64,000 nt of DNA from Isoetes taiwanensis (Eukaryota > Streptophyta > Lycopodiopsida > Isoetales > Isoetaceae): contig JAJEKV010000002.1 of the NCBI GenBank assembly GCA_021234155.1, positions 27,335,299-27,399,298 on the forward strand. Reading direction: 5' to 3'. The notes under the pieces were generated by a model. That model made no database searches. It saw only the letters and a program-made list of their open reading frames with translations, and was not told where the DNA came from. The position numbers were made by a program, and so were the translations under genes. Shown here in pieces: positions 46,882-58,622 of the stretch (positions are counted from its first letter, which is position 1; each line of letters starts with the position of its first letter).

Positions 46882-47770
46882 GGGTACAAAATTGCTAGTG
46901 GGGTACAATTTTTGGCGAAGCACATATTAAGCACGTAAATAAATGGACACTATGAGAAGACCTGGACCATTAGGACCGTCAAAATCAATCAACGGCTAAA
47001 ATTTCTTGATATGAGCCCGATGCTTTGTAACAGCAGCGACACTCCATTTGTGGCATTTGATCTACTTCACCAAATATAGCAAGCTATGGCTCATTGGAAT
47101 CGGCTTCCAAAACTAAGAATCCTTATGAAATTGCAGCTTCTACCTGTGCATATTTTGAGCACAATCATGAAAAATTCGATCAAGGTTGCCATAGAGTAGA
47201 AGCCAATATCTCATAAACTACTTGACGAAATGGATTGCCGTCAGTTCCTATGGATTCATAGTACAAAATGTCCTAGGACACAAAGTTTCAGTTAAATCCA
47301 TTGAGTATTTTCACCGCAAGACGCCAAAAAAACGATTTCTGATATTTTACCGTAAAAGCCTAATATCTTACAAACTACAATACAGAATTTGATGCTGTCT
47401 ATTCCATTGGATTCTTGATGAAAAACGTCTAGGTCAAGTTTCAGATCATTCCATAGAGGATTGATAGTGAAAAAAGCTAAAAAATGATTTCTGGTATCTA
47501 TAAGGGAAAAGCTTATATCTCACAAACGGCTTCATAAAATCTAATGCCATCTCTTCCATTAGCTTGGAGATGCAAAAACGTATTAGGAGATCAAATTTGA
47601 GTCACTTTCGTGAAGAATTATTGTGAATCAACCAAAAAATATTTCATCAGGTGCTTGTCTAAATAAGCACCGCACGTTAAATGCTTATTATGTGCTGAAA
47701 AATCGCTGCGTTTAAGCACTTTAAGCGAGTCCGGACGGTGATTTCTGCTACCCAGTATCAATTTTATGCC
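46882..47770. mobile_element. Non-autonomous TIR element (889 bp)
   Basis: Absent from copies B1 and B2. Ends form an imperfect inverted repeat of about 25 bp: GGGTACAAAATTGCTAGTGG at the left against the complement of GGCATAAAATTGATACTGGG at the right. CTGCA is found on both sides (46877-46881 and 47771-47775) and once in the empty copies, so it looks like a 5-bp target duplication. Inside are three diverged units of about 155 bp starting near 47205, 47362 and 47515 (each begins with a word like AATATCTCA-AAAC). No transposase. The superfamily is not assigned. Confidence 0.85.
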
Positions 47771-48191
47771 CTGCAAACAAATAGCAATAAAAAAGTGCAG
47801 GAATAAAGCCTCTGTATTAGTGCAGGATGAGCGTTCTGATATACCACCTCAAAGCAAGCATTATATAAGTCTGTTTTAAATGATGCACACCATGACATCC
47901 CAAACTCTGCTTCATTATGCCCATCTGCAAAATCTTATATTATAAAGTTATTGTGTAAGTGTTGGACCCAGCCCTAGATCCAACGGCTGAGATTTAGAGT
48001 TAAAGATTTAATGGTTGAGATTTAAACACCTAGGAACCTAAAAATAAACAAAAAGGTCATGCGGACACCTAGGAACCTAAAAATAAACAAAAAGGTCATG
48101 CGGTTATTTTCGGCGGCCCTGGACCAAATGGGATCGTGCTCATTCCGGAGTCTCTGCAGTTTGTTTGTAAAGTCTCAGAGGAGAAGCAGCT

Positions 48192-48314
48192 ATGGCGGCT
48201 TTGCTTGGTGATGCAGCTGGTTGCTGGCCGAACATCACTTCCAAGTTTAGAAGTTCTGATAAGGCTTCAAGAGCTTTAGGGTTAGTAAACAGGGCCCTGT
48301 TTATGGATCTCTAA
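48192..48314 (+). CDS. Short ORF in the Helitron, possible captured first exon
   Basis: ATG 48192 to TAA 48312-48314, 40 codons, starting MAALLGDAAGCWPNITSKF. It follows a GC-rich leader (48105-48190) that looks like a promoter/5' UTR. The composition suggests the first exon of a host gene captured by the Helitron. The gene is not recognised. Confidence 0.35.
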   Translation: MAALLGDAAGCWPNITSKFRSSDKASRALGLVNRALFMDL

Positions 48315-48364
48315 GGGGGGAGTTCCGGGAGTCCCTGCGAAGAAGATTTCTATTCTGGTGCTTG

Positions 48365-48715
48365 ATGCCAGCAGGAGTGCGCTCATGCGAATGGTGCCCA
48401 TTTTGCTCTGTTCCTGCACTATTTGTATTGTCGAGAGACACAAGCTTCGTATTTGACTTACAAAAAGAGTCCACTACAGAGAAGTCGGCCTATTTTTCTC
48501 CTCTTTTACTTACAGGCATAGGAAAGAAACATTGTCTGGAGAGGTTGGAGGAGGCAGTGAATTTCGCGAGGTTACCGGATCCTATTCTAGCCTGCTTTGA
48601 CCTGAATGGAAGATTTAGAAGGTGCCAAAACCTAGCTAAGTTCACCGATTTGGAGCGCAATAGCGGTAAGCCCATTGTCAAGCTCTTCTTTAGCAGACCG
48701 ATTAAGCTTCCATAA
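48365..48715 (+). CDS. Unrecognised ORF in the Helitron, 116 aa
   Basis: ATG 48365 to TAA 48713-48715, starting MPAGVRSCEWCPFCSVPALF. The central segment (LERLEEAVNFARLPDPIL) looks globular and soluble. It is likely a fragment of a captured host gene. Neither domain nor homologue recognised, and no matching copy in the window. Confidence 0.35.
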   Translation: MPAGVRSCEWCPFCSVPALFVLSRDTSFVFDLQKESTTEKSAYFSPLLLTGIGKKHCLERLEEAVNFARLPDPILACFDLNGRFRRCQNLAKFTDLERNSGKPIVKLFFSRPIKLP

Positions 48716-51700
48716 CTGTGGTTCTGAATTTTCCAGTTGCAGGAGGGTCAGTGAACGAGCTTTTCTAAGTTGAGCTTTCTCTTGCGGCCATAGACATAGC
48801 TGGGCCATGGTTATATATTCAGCATTGTTCGTTCCATTCTTGGGAGGTTTTAGACAGCCTGGATATGGTGTCATCCACCATAACATACACTACCAGACTT
48901 TTGCAGCAGAGACTACAAGCAACAACCTTTATGAGAATCACCATGCGGGATATTTACCATGCACATCTTTATTATCTGACTCTATTTAAATCTTGCTGCT
49001 TTAGATATGATATTAGGAACTCCAGTACACTTCAATCTTTAGTTTTAGAAGGTAAAATCTCAGGCTTTATTTTGCAATCTACAAGATAGTTTCTTTTGTG
49101 GTTGTGTCCAATATTTCAAGCCTTCTTTGGGATATATGAACATGGCAGAGGGCAAAAGCTCCATGATTAAGTTTGATTGCATTGTTTTAATGCAGGTGTG
49201 TAGAACACAAGGATTGTTTCATGTCTTTCATGTGGTGCTACAATTGGCAGCATTAATGCAGGAGAGCAATGGTTTATTTTCCAATGACTGTGAAGTCTGT
49301 GAGATGTGTTTATGAAACAGATTATCTGAAGCAGCCCATTTCGATTTTATAATGTGCACAAGGATTGTTTCATGGTTTTGAAGTGGTGCTATGAGACCAG
49401 ACAGAGGTTGAAGAAAATCAAGGTAGCAAACAACCTCTATGGAGACAGCAATTCTTTTGCTGAATAAGAAAAGAGTAACAAAGGTCTTTGATCAGGTTCT
49501 GGCTTCTGCTTTGTTATGTTTTTATTAGCTTTATTGTATTTGCCCATGTTAGTTCCTTCATAGCTTATAGTGAATTCAAACCATGTTGTATATAAAGAAT
49601 CTAGAGCATTTTGCGTGGATTGAGGAATCAATGATGTTGGCATGATAATATTTTTTTCTCTTCGCAGCCAACAAAAGCACATGCACATGTATATAGGTGT
49701 AAATAAATTTATTGTTATGGCTGTTTGTTGGCATAGGATGATCCGTCACTCTTGCACCCATCTCCAATTGTCACGACTTGCTGGCTTTTGTAGTTTTGGC
49801 ATATGGACTCTCAATGGTGTTTTACTGCCTTGCTGCTAGCATGTTCTATGCCTACAAAAATTTAGAGAACCTGAAGCTCGAGAGGTCAAAGAATATACCA
49901 GATCTGATGCACTTCATGCAGTTGCATCTGCAAATAGGTTGCATGCAACTTGCAATCTGAATAACCTATAGGTTTATGTAACTGTTTTAAGTTTGAATTT
50001 TGGATTGCAAGTTCTTATAAATTAAATAAGTACGGTCTTATTGCATGCAGAACGCTGGAAATATAGACTTTTAGACGTTCTTAAACTTAAAGGATATGTC
50101 CTTTGCAAATAGAATCTTTGTTGCTTTTGCATGATGCAAAGTGACTATCTTTGACAAAGATTTAAGGTTTATAAAGCATGCCCAAGTTCCAACGGCCTGG
50201 GATAACTCTGCATTGTACGCATTTACCAAAAGTTGGAAACAAGTTATAAACTCAGTAAAGATAACAATAAATATGAAACATTTGTGTGAATATGTTTTTT
50301 AAGAGCAACTCAAACATTGGTTAACAACATATTGGTATCCATAATACAACTAATCTCATGCTGAAATACGTCAGACACATATCGATTTATTCTCAAATGC
50401 AGTGAGAATTAACAAAAGACCACATCAATTATGTGGTGAGAACTAACAAAAGATGGGAATATACAATTAAAGCCTTAGAACATTTTACACATTTCCTATT
50501 AACAACATATGCCTCATTCAACGTACATATTGCAACATATTGATATCCATAATACAACTAATCACAAAAGACCACATCAGTTATGTGGTGAGAACTAACA
50601 AAAGATCGCATCAGTTATTTTTACAAGATGCATGCTTTCCTCATTGTGGCCAAAACATTTGCACGCTCTGGACTTATGCCCAGCAACGCTGGGCACCATT
50701 ACTAGTGTTTACATTGTAGGGCATTCACTGAAAATAGTAAATAAATGGTGGATTCCAGGTCAATGGGTTTTATTAAATTCAAATACAGTAACATGTTGGA
50801 TCTAGTATGACTGGTTCCCGCTCCACAGATCCCCATGCAACAAACAGGGCTTTATGTCAAGTCCTCCTAATATTGAAGGAAGTTGTTTCAAAAGTCTCTG
50901 GCTGCGAATAGTTCACACCATCAGTCTGCGGAATTCTTAAATGTATGTTATAATGTAATTTATTCTATGTATATGGAGCCAAGCTTTACCCTTTCCATAT
51001 AGAGCACTATCTCCATACTCCTTCTTGGCAAGTTCCAGTTGATATCCAAGCCTGTGATCTGCAAAGAATGTTACCCAAGCTTCTATCCAAGAATTTGGCT
51101 GAGGCGTGTTGCTATTACACTAGCCAATTGAACCAATCTTGTGAGATATGCACAATGAGACTCATCCTATGCATGGCATACTACTACTCTTAGGCCAATT
51201 GGCCTTGGGTCCCATAGGCCAATTGGTCTCGGTGGACGCTAAAAACCTATTCTATTCTATTCTATTCTTAAAAGGATTGTAAGTTTTAACCAGCACTCCA
51301 TTAATACATCAATTGTTGTTTCCAAATTCCAGTAGACCAGTTCAATTATTTGACCATACAAACGACTAAAGTCCACCATGCTGGTTAACATATGTAAAAA
51401 CATTTCTCTCTACAGCTGACCTTCTATCCAGCTCTGTTGTACTATTCCTGCTTATCAATTATTTCTATCCAATAAGCAACACCCTGATTTCGAGCTACCA
51501 AGACGATTTCTTCTTGCAACACATTATTTGGCTACAAGAGGGATCCATTGTTTCCTCTTTGACAGGATTTAATGTATACAAGACTTAAAAGTAACTCGCA
51601 TGTGTTGAAAGCCAAAACCTTTGAAATCCTATCAAGGCCATCCCATAACACTAAACAATGCAAATAGCAGATGCGTGCAAATAAACCGTGCGACTTAAAT

Positions 51701-52784
51701 TGACTGCCAAATCTAATAACCTGCTACTTGCACATTCCGCAAATGGAAAATCATAAGATTGATATATATGCAATGTTGTACTCATGTAACTATAGGTAGA
51801 TATTATGCTCAAAACTTACCAACGTAAAAATAGTGTGACTTCTGCTGCTCATAAGGTTGAAGTTATTTGAACCCACATGACGGTGCTCTGAAGGCACATA
51901 TTTATAAGTCAGCTTTCCTATACAACTTGTACAACAATTTTATATGCATGCATTAGATAAAAGATGAAAATAGATTAGTTGTAAAATTATCACTGCATCC
52001 ATGGGAATTTATAGCCTAAGCACAACTTATACCTTCTCATGTGGCAATCAAGCATTTATAGAGCCCTGGTTATAAATAGCTTTAGATCCTCCTGCCAAGC
52101 ATCACTAGGCAAAACATGAAGGCAAAAGAAAACCTTAAATGTAAAGAACTGCCAAACCTCTGCTTCAAGACATCCCAGAGCCAGCATGGCCTAGTTCTGG
52201 AAGACTGAATCTTAGTTCATGCACCTTAATCGTTCTCCTCGTTCCTGTTTGCTGTGTATCTGCGCGTTTCTTGCTTAAACCATCTGCTTTCTAACACAAC
52301 CCATCAATGTTTGCGCTTGTTGTGCTGCAGTGGTAGGATACATGCTGGTTTGCCTGTTCTAAATAGGGGCAGTGCCGGTTAGCCAATTTCCACGCCGGCC
52401 GCCCAGCAACACTGGCGACCACCAGTTTACAGGGAACCGTAAGTTTGGAGCAGTTTTCGGCATATTCTGGACATATTCCAGCATATACTTAGAGTATGCC
52501 AGAAACCCACATGAGCAAGGGTTTGCCCCCGGGGCAATCCAAAAATCAAGGAGCTCGAAATGTCTTAAGGGCACTGCATTTGACATTTCCCTCGGTTTTG
52601 GTTTGCCACATTTAAGAAAATTGGCAACTTGAAACCGATGCTTGCATAGTCACACATAGAGCTTTTAATGTATGCCAAGTTTTCCATCTGCACAGTTTTC
52701 CAGGTACCCTTTTTTAAAAAAAAAAAAAAAAAGGCTTTCTATGATGTCAGTTGTGGCAGTTCTTGAAGATGGTAAGAAGAATGG

Positions 52785-53746
52785 AAGGAAGGAAGGAAGG
52801 AAGGAAGGTTCTTTTATCGTCCGTGGAGGCCAATCGACCTATGGGACCCAAATTACACGGGTGGAACGGATTAAAAAACACCCCCTTAGGAGGGAAAAAC
52901 CGTCGCAGCAACAAACCTGCTGGCAGCTGTACAAATATACATATATACACATGAATTCCCTGCACCTCAGGTAGGCGCCGGGGGCAGAGGTGAGTCCTCA
53001 GATCCAAAACCTCCTGGAGGTAGGAGCCAAGGGATCGAACTGATGGCGTATTGAGCAGCTCGTGCAGGGGCAGACCAGGTCGCACCAAGAGAATGTAGCG
53101 AGCCCGAATCTGACTATAGGCTGGACAGCTCTAGAAGGCATGGCTTTCATCCTCAACAACCCCCAGCAGGCAACACTGACAAAGCCTGTCCTGGCGCAGC
53201 TCTCCAACCCACCGACCCGTCTCAAGCCGAAGATGGTGGGCCCCTGTTCGAATGGATGCGATAATCCTGCGCTTCTTCATGGGAGAATGCAGGTAGAGCT
53301 GTGGGCCTCGAACCAGGGTGGGGTTTATGTGATGTTTGTAGTGTGCCACCTTTACCTGTTCCAGAGCATGGTGGTCCCAGAGCTTCCCCAGGAAACAAGA
53401 GTCCAAGTACCCCCTCAGCCTATCCCGGCCGGCGTCTATGTGCACCTGGACGCACCTATGTGCGTCTACGTTCCAGCGCGCCAGCCATTGGGCTCTCTTG
53501 TCCTTCCAACAAGCCCTGAGTCGTTGCGGGCTCATCGCCACATCGTAAGTCAAGTGCGGGAGCCGAGTGTCGCCCATGTTGGCCATCTTCTGGAAATAGA
53601 CAATGTGCCTATCGAGGGCCGCATGCTGTAGGGGCATGAATCCTGTCTCCTGCAACAAGATCTGATATGGAACTGAGGGCTTGACGCCAAGCGCCCGCGT
53701 CAAAAATGCCTTTTGGACCTGCTCTAAGTCGTTCCAAGTCGCCAAA
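52785..53746 (-). mobile_element. 5'-truncated LINE, minus strand, with (TTCC)n tail
   Basis: Copies B1 and C are alike on both sides: GGTAAGAAGAATGG joined to GTTGATTGG at 30993 in B1 is here split by 962 bp, with AATGG on both sides (52780-52784, 53747-53751). The minus-strand frame reads FLATWNDLEQVQKAF, LGVKPSVPYQILLQETGFMP, DRLCQCCLLGVVEDESHAF, then TAG (53133-53131), then in the same frame SCPAYSQIRARYI and LGSYLQEVLDLRTHL. This is the C-terminal part of a LINE ORF2 with its C-x-C-C-x-H-C-like zinc segment. The 3' tail on the minus strand is (TTCC)n rather than poly-A. One nonsense codon is the only break seen. Confidence 0.88.
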
Positions 53747-54470
53747 AATGGGTTGATTGGTGCATCAGTTTTTTTTTTTAAATATTTCATATTGTCAATT
53801 GATTTGGTAAAATGTGCTTACTGCATGGTTTGCTGTCCTATTGACTCAACTACAAAGTTGCATTATTTATTTTGTTGCTATTTGAGTAATCTGTTTGATC
53901 GCTTGCTATGTGGTGCAACTGTGTAAATTGCTTCAATTTTTGTTTTGTTAAACTATTTAGTTTTACATCTCAGCTTCAATTTTTGGTTTGTTAAACTACT
54001 TCTTTTTACATCTCAACTTTGTATGATGTGTTTGCTTATTTATTTTATATTTTGCAGGAACATCTTACACGAACGAGAAGGATAATGTATTTGAGGATGC
54101 TTTGACCTATGCGATCAATGTTATTCTAAGCACATTTAACATTTAGTGGAACAACCGATGATGATTACAATGGAAATGGTGATGCTGCAGGTAGCTATGC
54201 CTGCTGATGACTTTGTAACATTTTTTACTTTAATCTTGTTTGTATATAAAAGTTCTTTAAGCAAACTTGACGGCTGATAGCTTTGTAACATTTGCTACTT
54301 TACATTTCCTTTTTATATAACAGTGTTGTGAGCAAACTCGTATCATGCAACATGCAAACATGTATCTGGCAAAGATCTATTTTTTTTAACATTTTTTTTT
54401 TCCTTTTTTTTGCAACGCATTTCATTGTTCATTAGAAGAAAACAGCTACCTTTGTAATGCTTTTTGAAAC

Positions 54471-55225
54471 GCTTTTTATATTATAATAATATAATATAAT
54501 TTTAAAATAGCGTTTCAAATCAAAGTTATATTGTATTGCAATTGATAGGTCAAGTGAAATAAGTTACAAATTTGCAACACGTTTTATATTATAATGCGTT
54601 TCAAATTTGAACCCATAGAATTGTGATATGCGGTTCAAACAAGAGTATTTGAAACAAATTTGCAACACATTTCATGTTTCAAACTTGAAACCCATTACAA
54701 TTGTGGTATGCGGTTCAAACAAGAGTATGCGGTTCAAACAAGAGTATTTGAAACATGCGGTTCAAACAAGAGTATGCGGTTCAAACAAGAGTATTTGAAA
54801 CGTGTATCAAATTTGTATTTGTAACGTATTTCAAAAATGTCTAATATCAAGAATTCTTAAACATGCAGTTGACTCCAAGGGGAGGATCAACCCAAACGAA
54901 GTTGATACTTTTTTGCGTTGATACTTTTTTTGAAACCCATTACAATTGTGATATGCAGTTCAAACAAGAGTATTTAAAACATGGGGTTAATTCAAACAAG
55001 AAGATACGGTTCAAACAAGAGTATTTGAAACATGTATTAAATTTGTATTTGTATTTGTAACGTGTTTCAAAAATGTCTAATAAGTACCAAGAATTCTTAA
55101 ACACGGAGTTGATTCCGAGGGCAGATCAAATCAAACGCAGTTGATCAAATCAAACACAGTTGATACTTTTTTGCAAGGACAAAATCCTCTGAAAAAACCA
55201 TTCCCAGTTCAAAACGGAGAAAGAG
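54471..55225. repeat. Satellite-like array of GCGGTTCAAACAAGAG units upstream of the P450
   Basis: From about 54629 to 55030 the 19-20-bp word TATGCGGTTCAAACAAGAG recurs at least seven times, mixed with TATTTGAAAC words. A longer segment (TTTGTATTTGTAACGT to AAGAATTCTTAAAC) is doubled at about 54815-54860 and 55040-55100. 54470-54510 is pure A/T. Non-coding. It may be the former P450 promoter region invaded by a minisatellite. Confidence 0.75.
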
Positions 55226-55718
55226 ATGGGGCTTCGATTGTCCAACTTCATACCAATCCTCGTTGGTCTTCTTGTTCCACTTTTGCTTGCAACACTGGCT
55301 GGACTTGCCTTTGTTCTACCAAACAGAAAAAGAGCTCCACCGTCGCCTCTTGCTCTGCCCATCATTGGCCATCTGCACTTGTTTAGCCGGCGCCTTCACC
55401 AGGATCTGTATAAAATTGCAAAAAAACATGGCCCCCTTATGCTCCTCAAATTTGGTTCCCATCCTACCGTAGTTGCTTCATCACCCCTCATGGCCAGGGA
55501 GTTTCTCAAAGTCCATGACCTCAACTTCTTGTCTCGACCCCCCCTCTTAGCATTCAAAATTTTGTTGTAATTACAATCATATGGATCTTGCTGCAGCAGA
55601 TTATGGTGATCACTGGAAGCACATGAGGAAGCTTTTCACTCTGAATCTCATCTCACCTAAACGAGTTGAAGAAACTCTGAGGAGGTGATGTCCATGATCA
55701 GAATCATAAGAGAGGAAA

Positions 55719-58595
55719 TGACGTTTTCCTTTGTTTCACCGAATAGAAGGAAAACGAGGTTCTAGAAATACGGAGGCAGTTTAGTTTTTTCCCTCTTTTC
55801 CCTATTTATATGCTTTCTCGGCCTCTTCTCTCTCATCAGCTCTCTTGGTGCATTTCCTAGCCTCTTCTTCCTTCTCCCTACGTTTTGGCCATATTCCTTC
55901 TTCACGATTCCTTTTGTCTTAGGCTTGTTAGTTATATTCCTTCTTCACGGTTCTTTTGTCTTAGGCTTGTTAGTTTTTGGCCGTGCATCCACCTTGCGGT
56001 ATGGCCCCAAAATCTGGTGCGGTAAAGCTCAGGAAGAGGCATGCTTCTGGTTCTTCCGAGCATGTTCCGGCATGGCTTAAAGCCATGGAAGGCAGATTGG
56101 AAGCGAAGTTTGATAGCCTGAGTGGCCTTATAGAGAGCAGGTTGCAGGCGAAGTTAGATGATCTCAGTAGCTCAAAGGCAGAAATTCTTGCAACCCTGGA
56201 GTCCAAGGTTTCGTCTCTGCAGGGAGAAATCCAACAGAAGAGCAGGAGAGCAAGAGCTTCTCTCTTAAAATATCATGAGAATATAAAGCAGTATGATTTG
56301 TTCAATCAGTTGGAGGATTGTTTTCTTGATTTAGATAGCCACTTACAGACGCACAAATTCCTGGACGCAACAGCCAAAGGCATCATTGATAGAGGTAAAG
56401 CTTTGATTTCTAACAAGAAAAAGATAATCTGCATCAGGGATAGGGAGGGTCCAAGAGTTGCGGAGTGCTATGAAATGGGGGATTTTACCCTTTTCGATTT
56501 GAGAAATGGGCCAAAAATAGGGCTTGATGGATCCGTGGTTACTCTGTCATAAGGCTTGGGGTGTTTGATGATTTTTAAGCCTATTCTAACTCTTTGGTAG
56601 GGATCTGCCGGTTCAGTTCTTTTAGTTCAGTTGTTCTGCTTATTCTGCTCAGTGGTTGTTGATTGAGATGGTATTGTTTGTTGATGCTAAATAAGAGGTA
56701 AAGTTTCTGGAAGAAGGTTACAGGAATGGTTGTGTCCTCTGAGTTTTTTTCTTTAACAATTTCTTGTTTTGCCAATATCGAGCTTAATAACTGGCAGGTT
56801 AATAATTTCCAGGTTAATAATTCCCAGGAGTATTAAAGTTGTTTGATGTTGCATGTGGATAACAGACAGAGTTTTTGGAATAGTTGGTGTTCCTTGGGGT
56901 TTCTCAGGGATTCCCTCATGATAATATTTTTGGTCGTATTAATTGTATGGAATAGTGCTGTTGTAGGAGCAATTGATTTTGCCATTAGTTAGGCAAACGT
57001 TTGGGTAAGATTTGGATAATTATTGATTCACAGGCCCCCAGGAATTATTGGGTCAAATTAAACTCTCTAACTACTGATGATGTTGTTCTTCTGAATTTGC
57101 ACTTAGTTATAATCCGTCTAATATAATGCATGTGTCATCCACTTACAGTCTTGGAGCAAGTCTCCCCTGAGGTTTATTAGGCTTTCACTGATAAAATTTG
57201 GGTTAAACAAATTACTATGGATCTCTAGATGGGATATTTATTTTCTTGATATAATGTTCTCTCGCTACACAGACCAATTGGCCTTGGAGTTTGATGAATA
57301 GATTTCAGACAATATCAGTCCTGTCATATCTCAGTTATCTGATCTGTTCATATTCAGCATCTGTCATGGGCTCAGCATAATTACTTCATTTTCAGCTCAT
57401 TGGTTGATTCCATAGCTATTTGCAAGTAAGACCAGGACATTCCCAGGTTTGGTGGGCTCTGCATAAGTCGGTTTCCTGGTCTGTTTTCTTTCTTATCTGA
57501 TCCATTCTTAACCGACCTATCTCATGGAGTTCCCTGTACAGACTCTGACTCAGATTAAGCTTGAAACATGCCGTCCTGGCTGAAGTTCCTCGCTTCACCT
57601 TGTCTGCTGCCATCTGTAAATGCAGCTCAGATCTTGCCGCCTTGCATCTCGGATCTGGCCGCCTTGCTCTGCCGCCCATCTGTAAACGCAGCTATCCTTT
57701 TTGTTGGAGATTATTTTAGTCTGTTCTTGACCCTTATCGGAAACTGCCATGATTGGTCGAGGTTAACCTGATAATAGCCCTTAACTATTCAATGGGAGTT
57801 ATTTTTGTATTTAAGCATATTTTAAATTGTGGTTTATAATTGTTGACACTTTTGTTGCATGTTGTTGTCTTGGTTAACTTCGATTGGTCACTAGTAAGAA
57901 CCCTTAAGAATAACTTGAGAAGAAATAGATCTGTGGTAGGAGGCTGGGCTTACAGAGGGTAAGGCAGAATATGAGATTTTCAGTAAAGAATCCATGAATG
58001 TAACTTACGACTTTCATGAATTACCATCTAAATTGCTTTGCTAACAAAATGAATCTTTTGAAGCATTACATCTATATTATTTTCAAGTGAGAACTTCTGG
58101 CTCCTTGTGATGAGGTAGCAATGATGAAGTTATAGTGCATGGGTTCAACGTGGAAACAACCATTCGTCGCTAAGGTTCTAGACCATAACTAAGGCGTTGC
58201 TATTACATTTATTATTCTATTCGATGCTTTTATAACTAAGGTTTTGTTATTTCTTAACCCATAACTAAAGTTACCATGATAAGCCCTCCTTGGACTCATA
58301 GAGGTTTTCTTAAAGTTGCTAGATGAAGCAATAGTTGCTTGCCACCTTAGCTTTGGGGTCGCTTGACCAAAGTCTGTGCTATAATATAGATTTGTATGCC
58401 CTTTCTTATAGCGCTGGTTTTTCTTTCCCCCATGGTTGGTGCACCATAGAAATTGTTTCAGATTTGAAACGTGATTATTATGTGATCTTACCGCATGACG
58501 TTCACTCAGCTTCTAGGCTTCTTACATTTTATGTGAGCAACTACTGTCGATTTACGCTGCTTAATTGATTTTATATTACTCCTGCCTCTGTTTCA
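55719..58595 (+). mobile_element. Insertion in P450 exon 1 carrying an ORF
   Basis: Separates IIREE (55718) from the next P450-like word GCATTCTTGTCC (58597). Its first 180 bp, from ATGACGTTTTCC, recur at 58627-58807. The start contains a hairpin (CGTTTTCCTTC / GAAGGAAAACG) and twice TTCTAGAAAT. It carries a 183-codon ORF. No LTR, TIR or poly-A end was recognised, so the class is unknown. An alternative is a large intron or a local rearrangement. Confidence 0.45.
56001..56552 (+). CDS. Coiled-coil protein of unknown function, 183 aa
   Basis: ATG 56001 (the frame is open 24 nt upstream without another ATG) to TAA 56550-56552. Starts MAPKSGAVKLRKRHASGSSE (basic), residues about 28-80 form a heptad-rich coiled-coil (LEAKFDSLSGLIESRLQAKL), and the rest looks globular (FNQLEDCFLDLDSHLQTHKF). 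Intact, with a CT-rich leader 55790-55870 resembling a promoter/5' UTR. Unrecognised. It may be a transposon-encoded accessory or gag-like protein. The ORF at 63651 also starts MAPK but shares nothing else. Confidence 0.55.
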   Translation: MAPKSGAVKLRKRHASGSSEHVPAWLKAMEGRLEAKFDSLSGLIESRLQAKLDDLSSSKAEILATLESKVSSLQGEIQQKSRRARASLLKYHENIKQYDLFNQLEDCFLDLDSHLQTHKFLDATAKGIIDRGKALISNKKKIICIRDREGPRVAECYEMGDFTLFDLRNGPKIGLDGSVVTLS

Positions 58596-58622
58596 GCATT
58601 CTTGTCCAGACCTATCCGTAGT

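Larger units (their letters stand above)
47933..50705 (+). mobile_element. Complete non-autonomous Helitron (2773 bp)
   Basis: Starts TCTTATATTATAAAG (47933) after A and ends with hairpin GCCCAGCAACGCTGGGC (50678-50694), ACCATTA, CTAG (50702-50705) before T. The paralogous copies at 29025 and 35274 have CTGCAAAA joined directly to TGTTC(A/T)CATTG, the empty A/T site, so both ends are exact. It carries no Rep/helicase but has gene-like segments at 48110-48720. A 39-bp direct repeat (48026-48064, 48065-48103) lies near the 5' end. The 5' end recurs on the minus strand at 21754. Confidence 0.95.
44862..54470 (+). repeat. 5-kb FANCL/P450-fragment repeat, copy C, with three nested insertions
   Basis: 44862-45140 matches copy A (2000-2280), then passes directly to the 3300-region sequence. 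45180-46881 matches A, B1 and B2. After the TIR element, 47771-47932 continues the match to 28860-29025. After the Helitron, 50706-52784 matches 29026-30993, and after the LINE 53752-54470 matches 30994-31738. Removing the three insertions leaves about 5 kb. A further 80-bp insertion with (TTCTA)n lies at 51188-51268. Confidence 0.88.

Noticed and set aside
53062-53631. 189-codon plus-strand frame
   Set aside because: Antisense of the LINE ORF2 C-terminus, which has recognisable motifs on the minus strand.
58612-58622. TTTCTAG as a Helitron 3' end before the 58623 insertion
   Set aside because: No hairpin precedes it and the same word is ordinary P450 coding sequence at 59410-59421.
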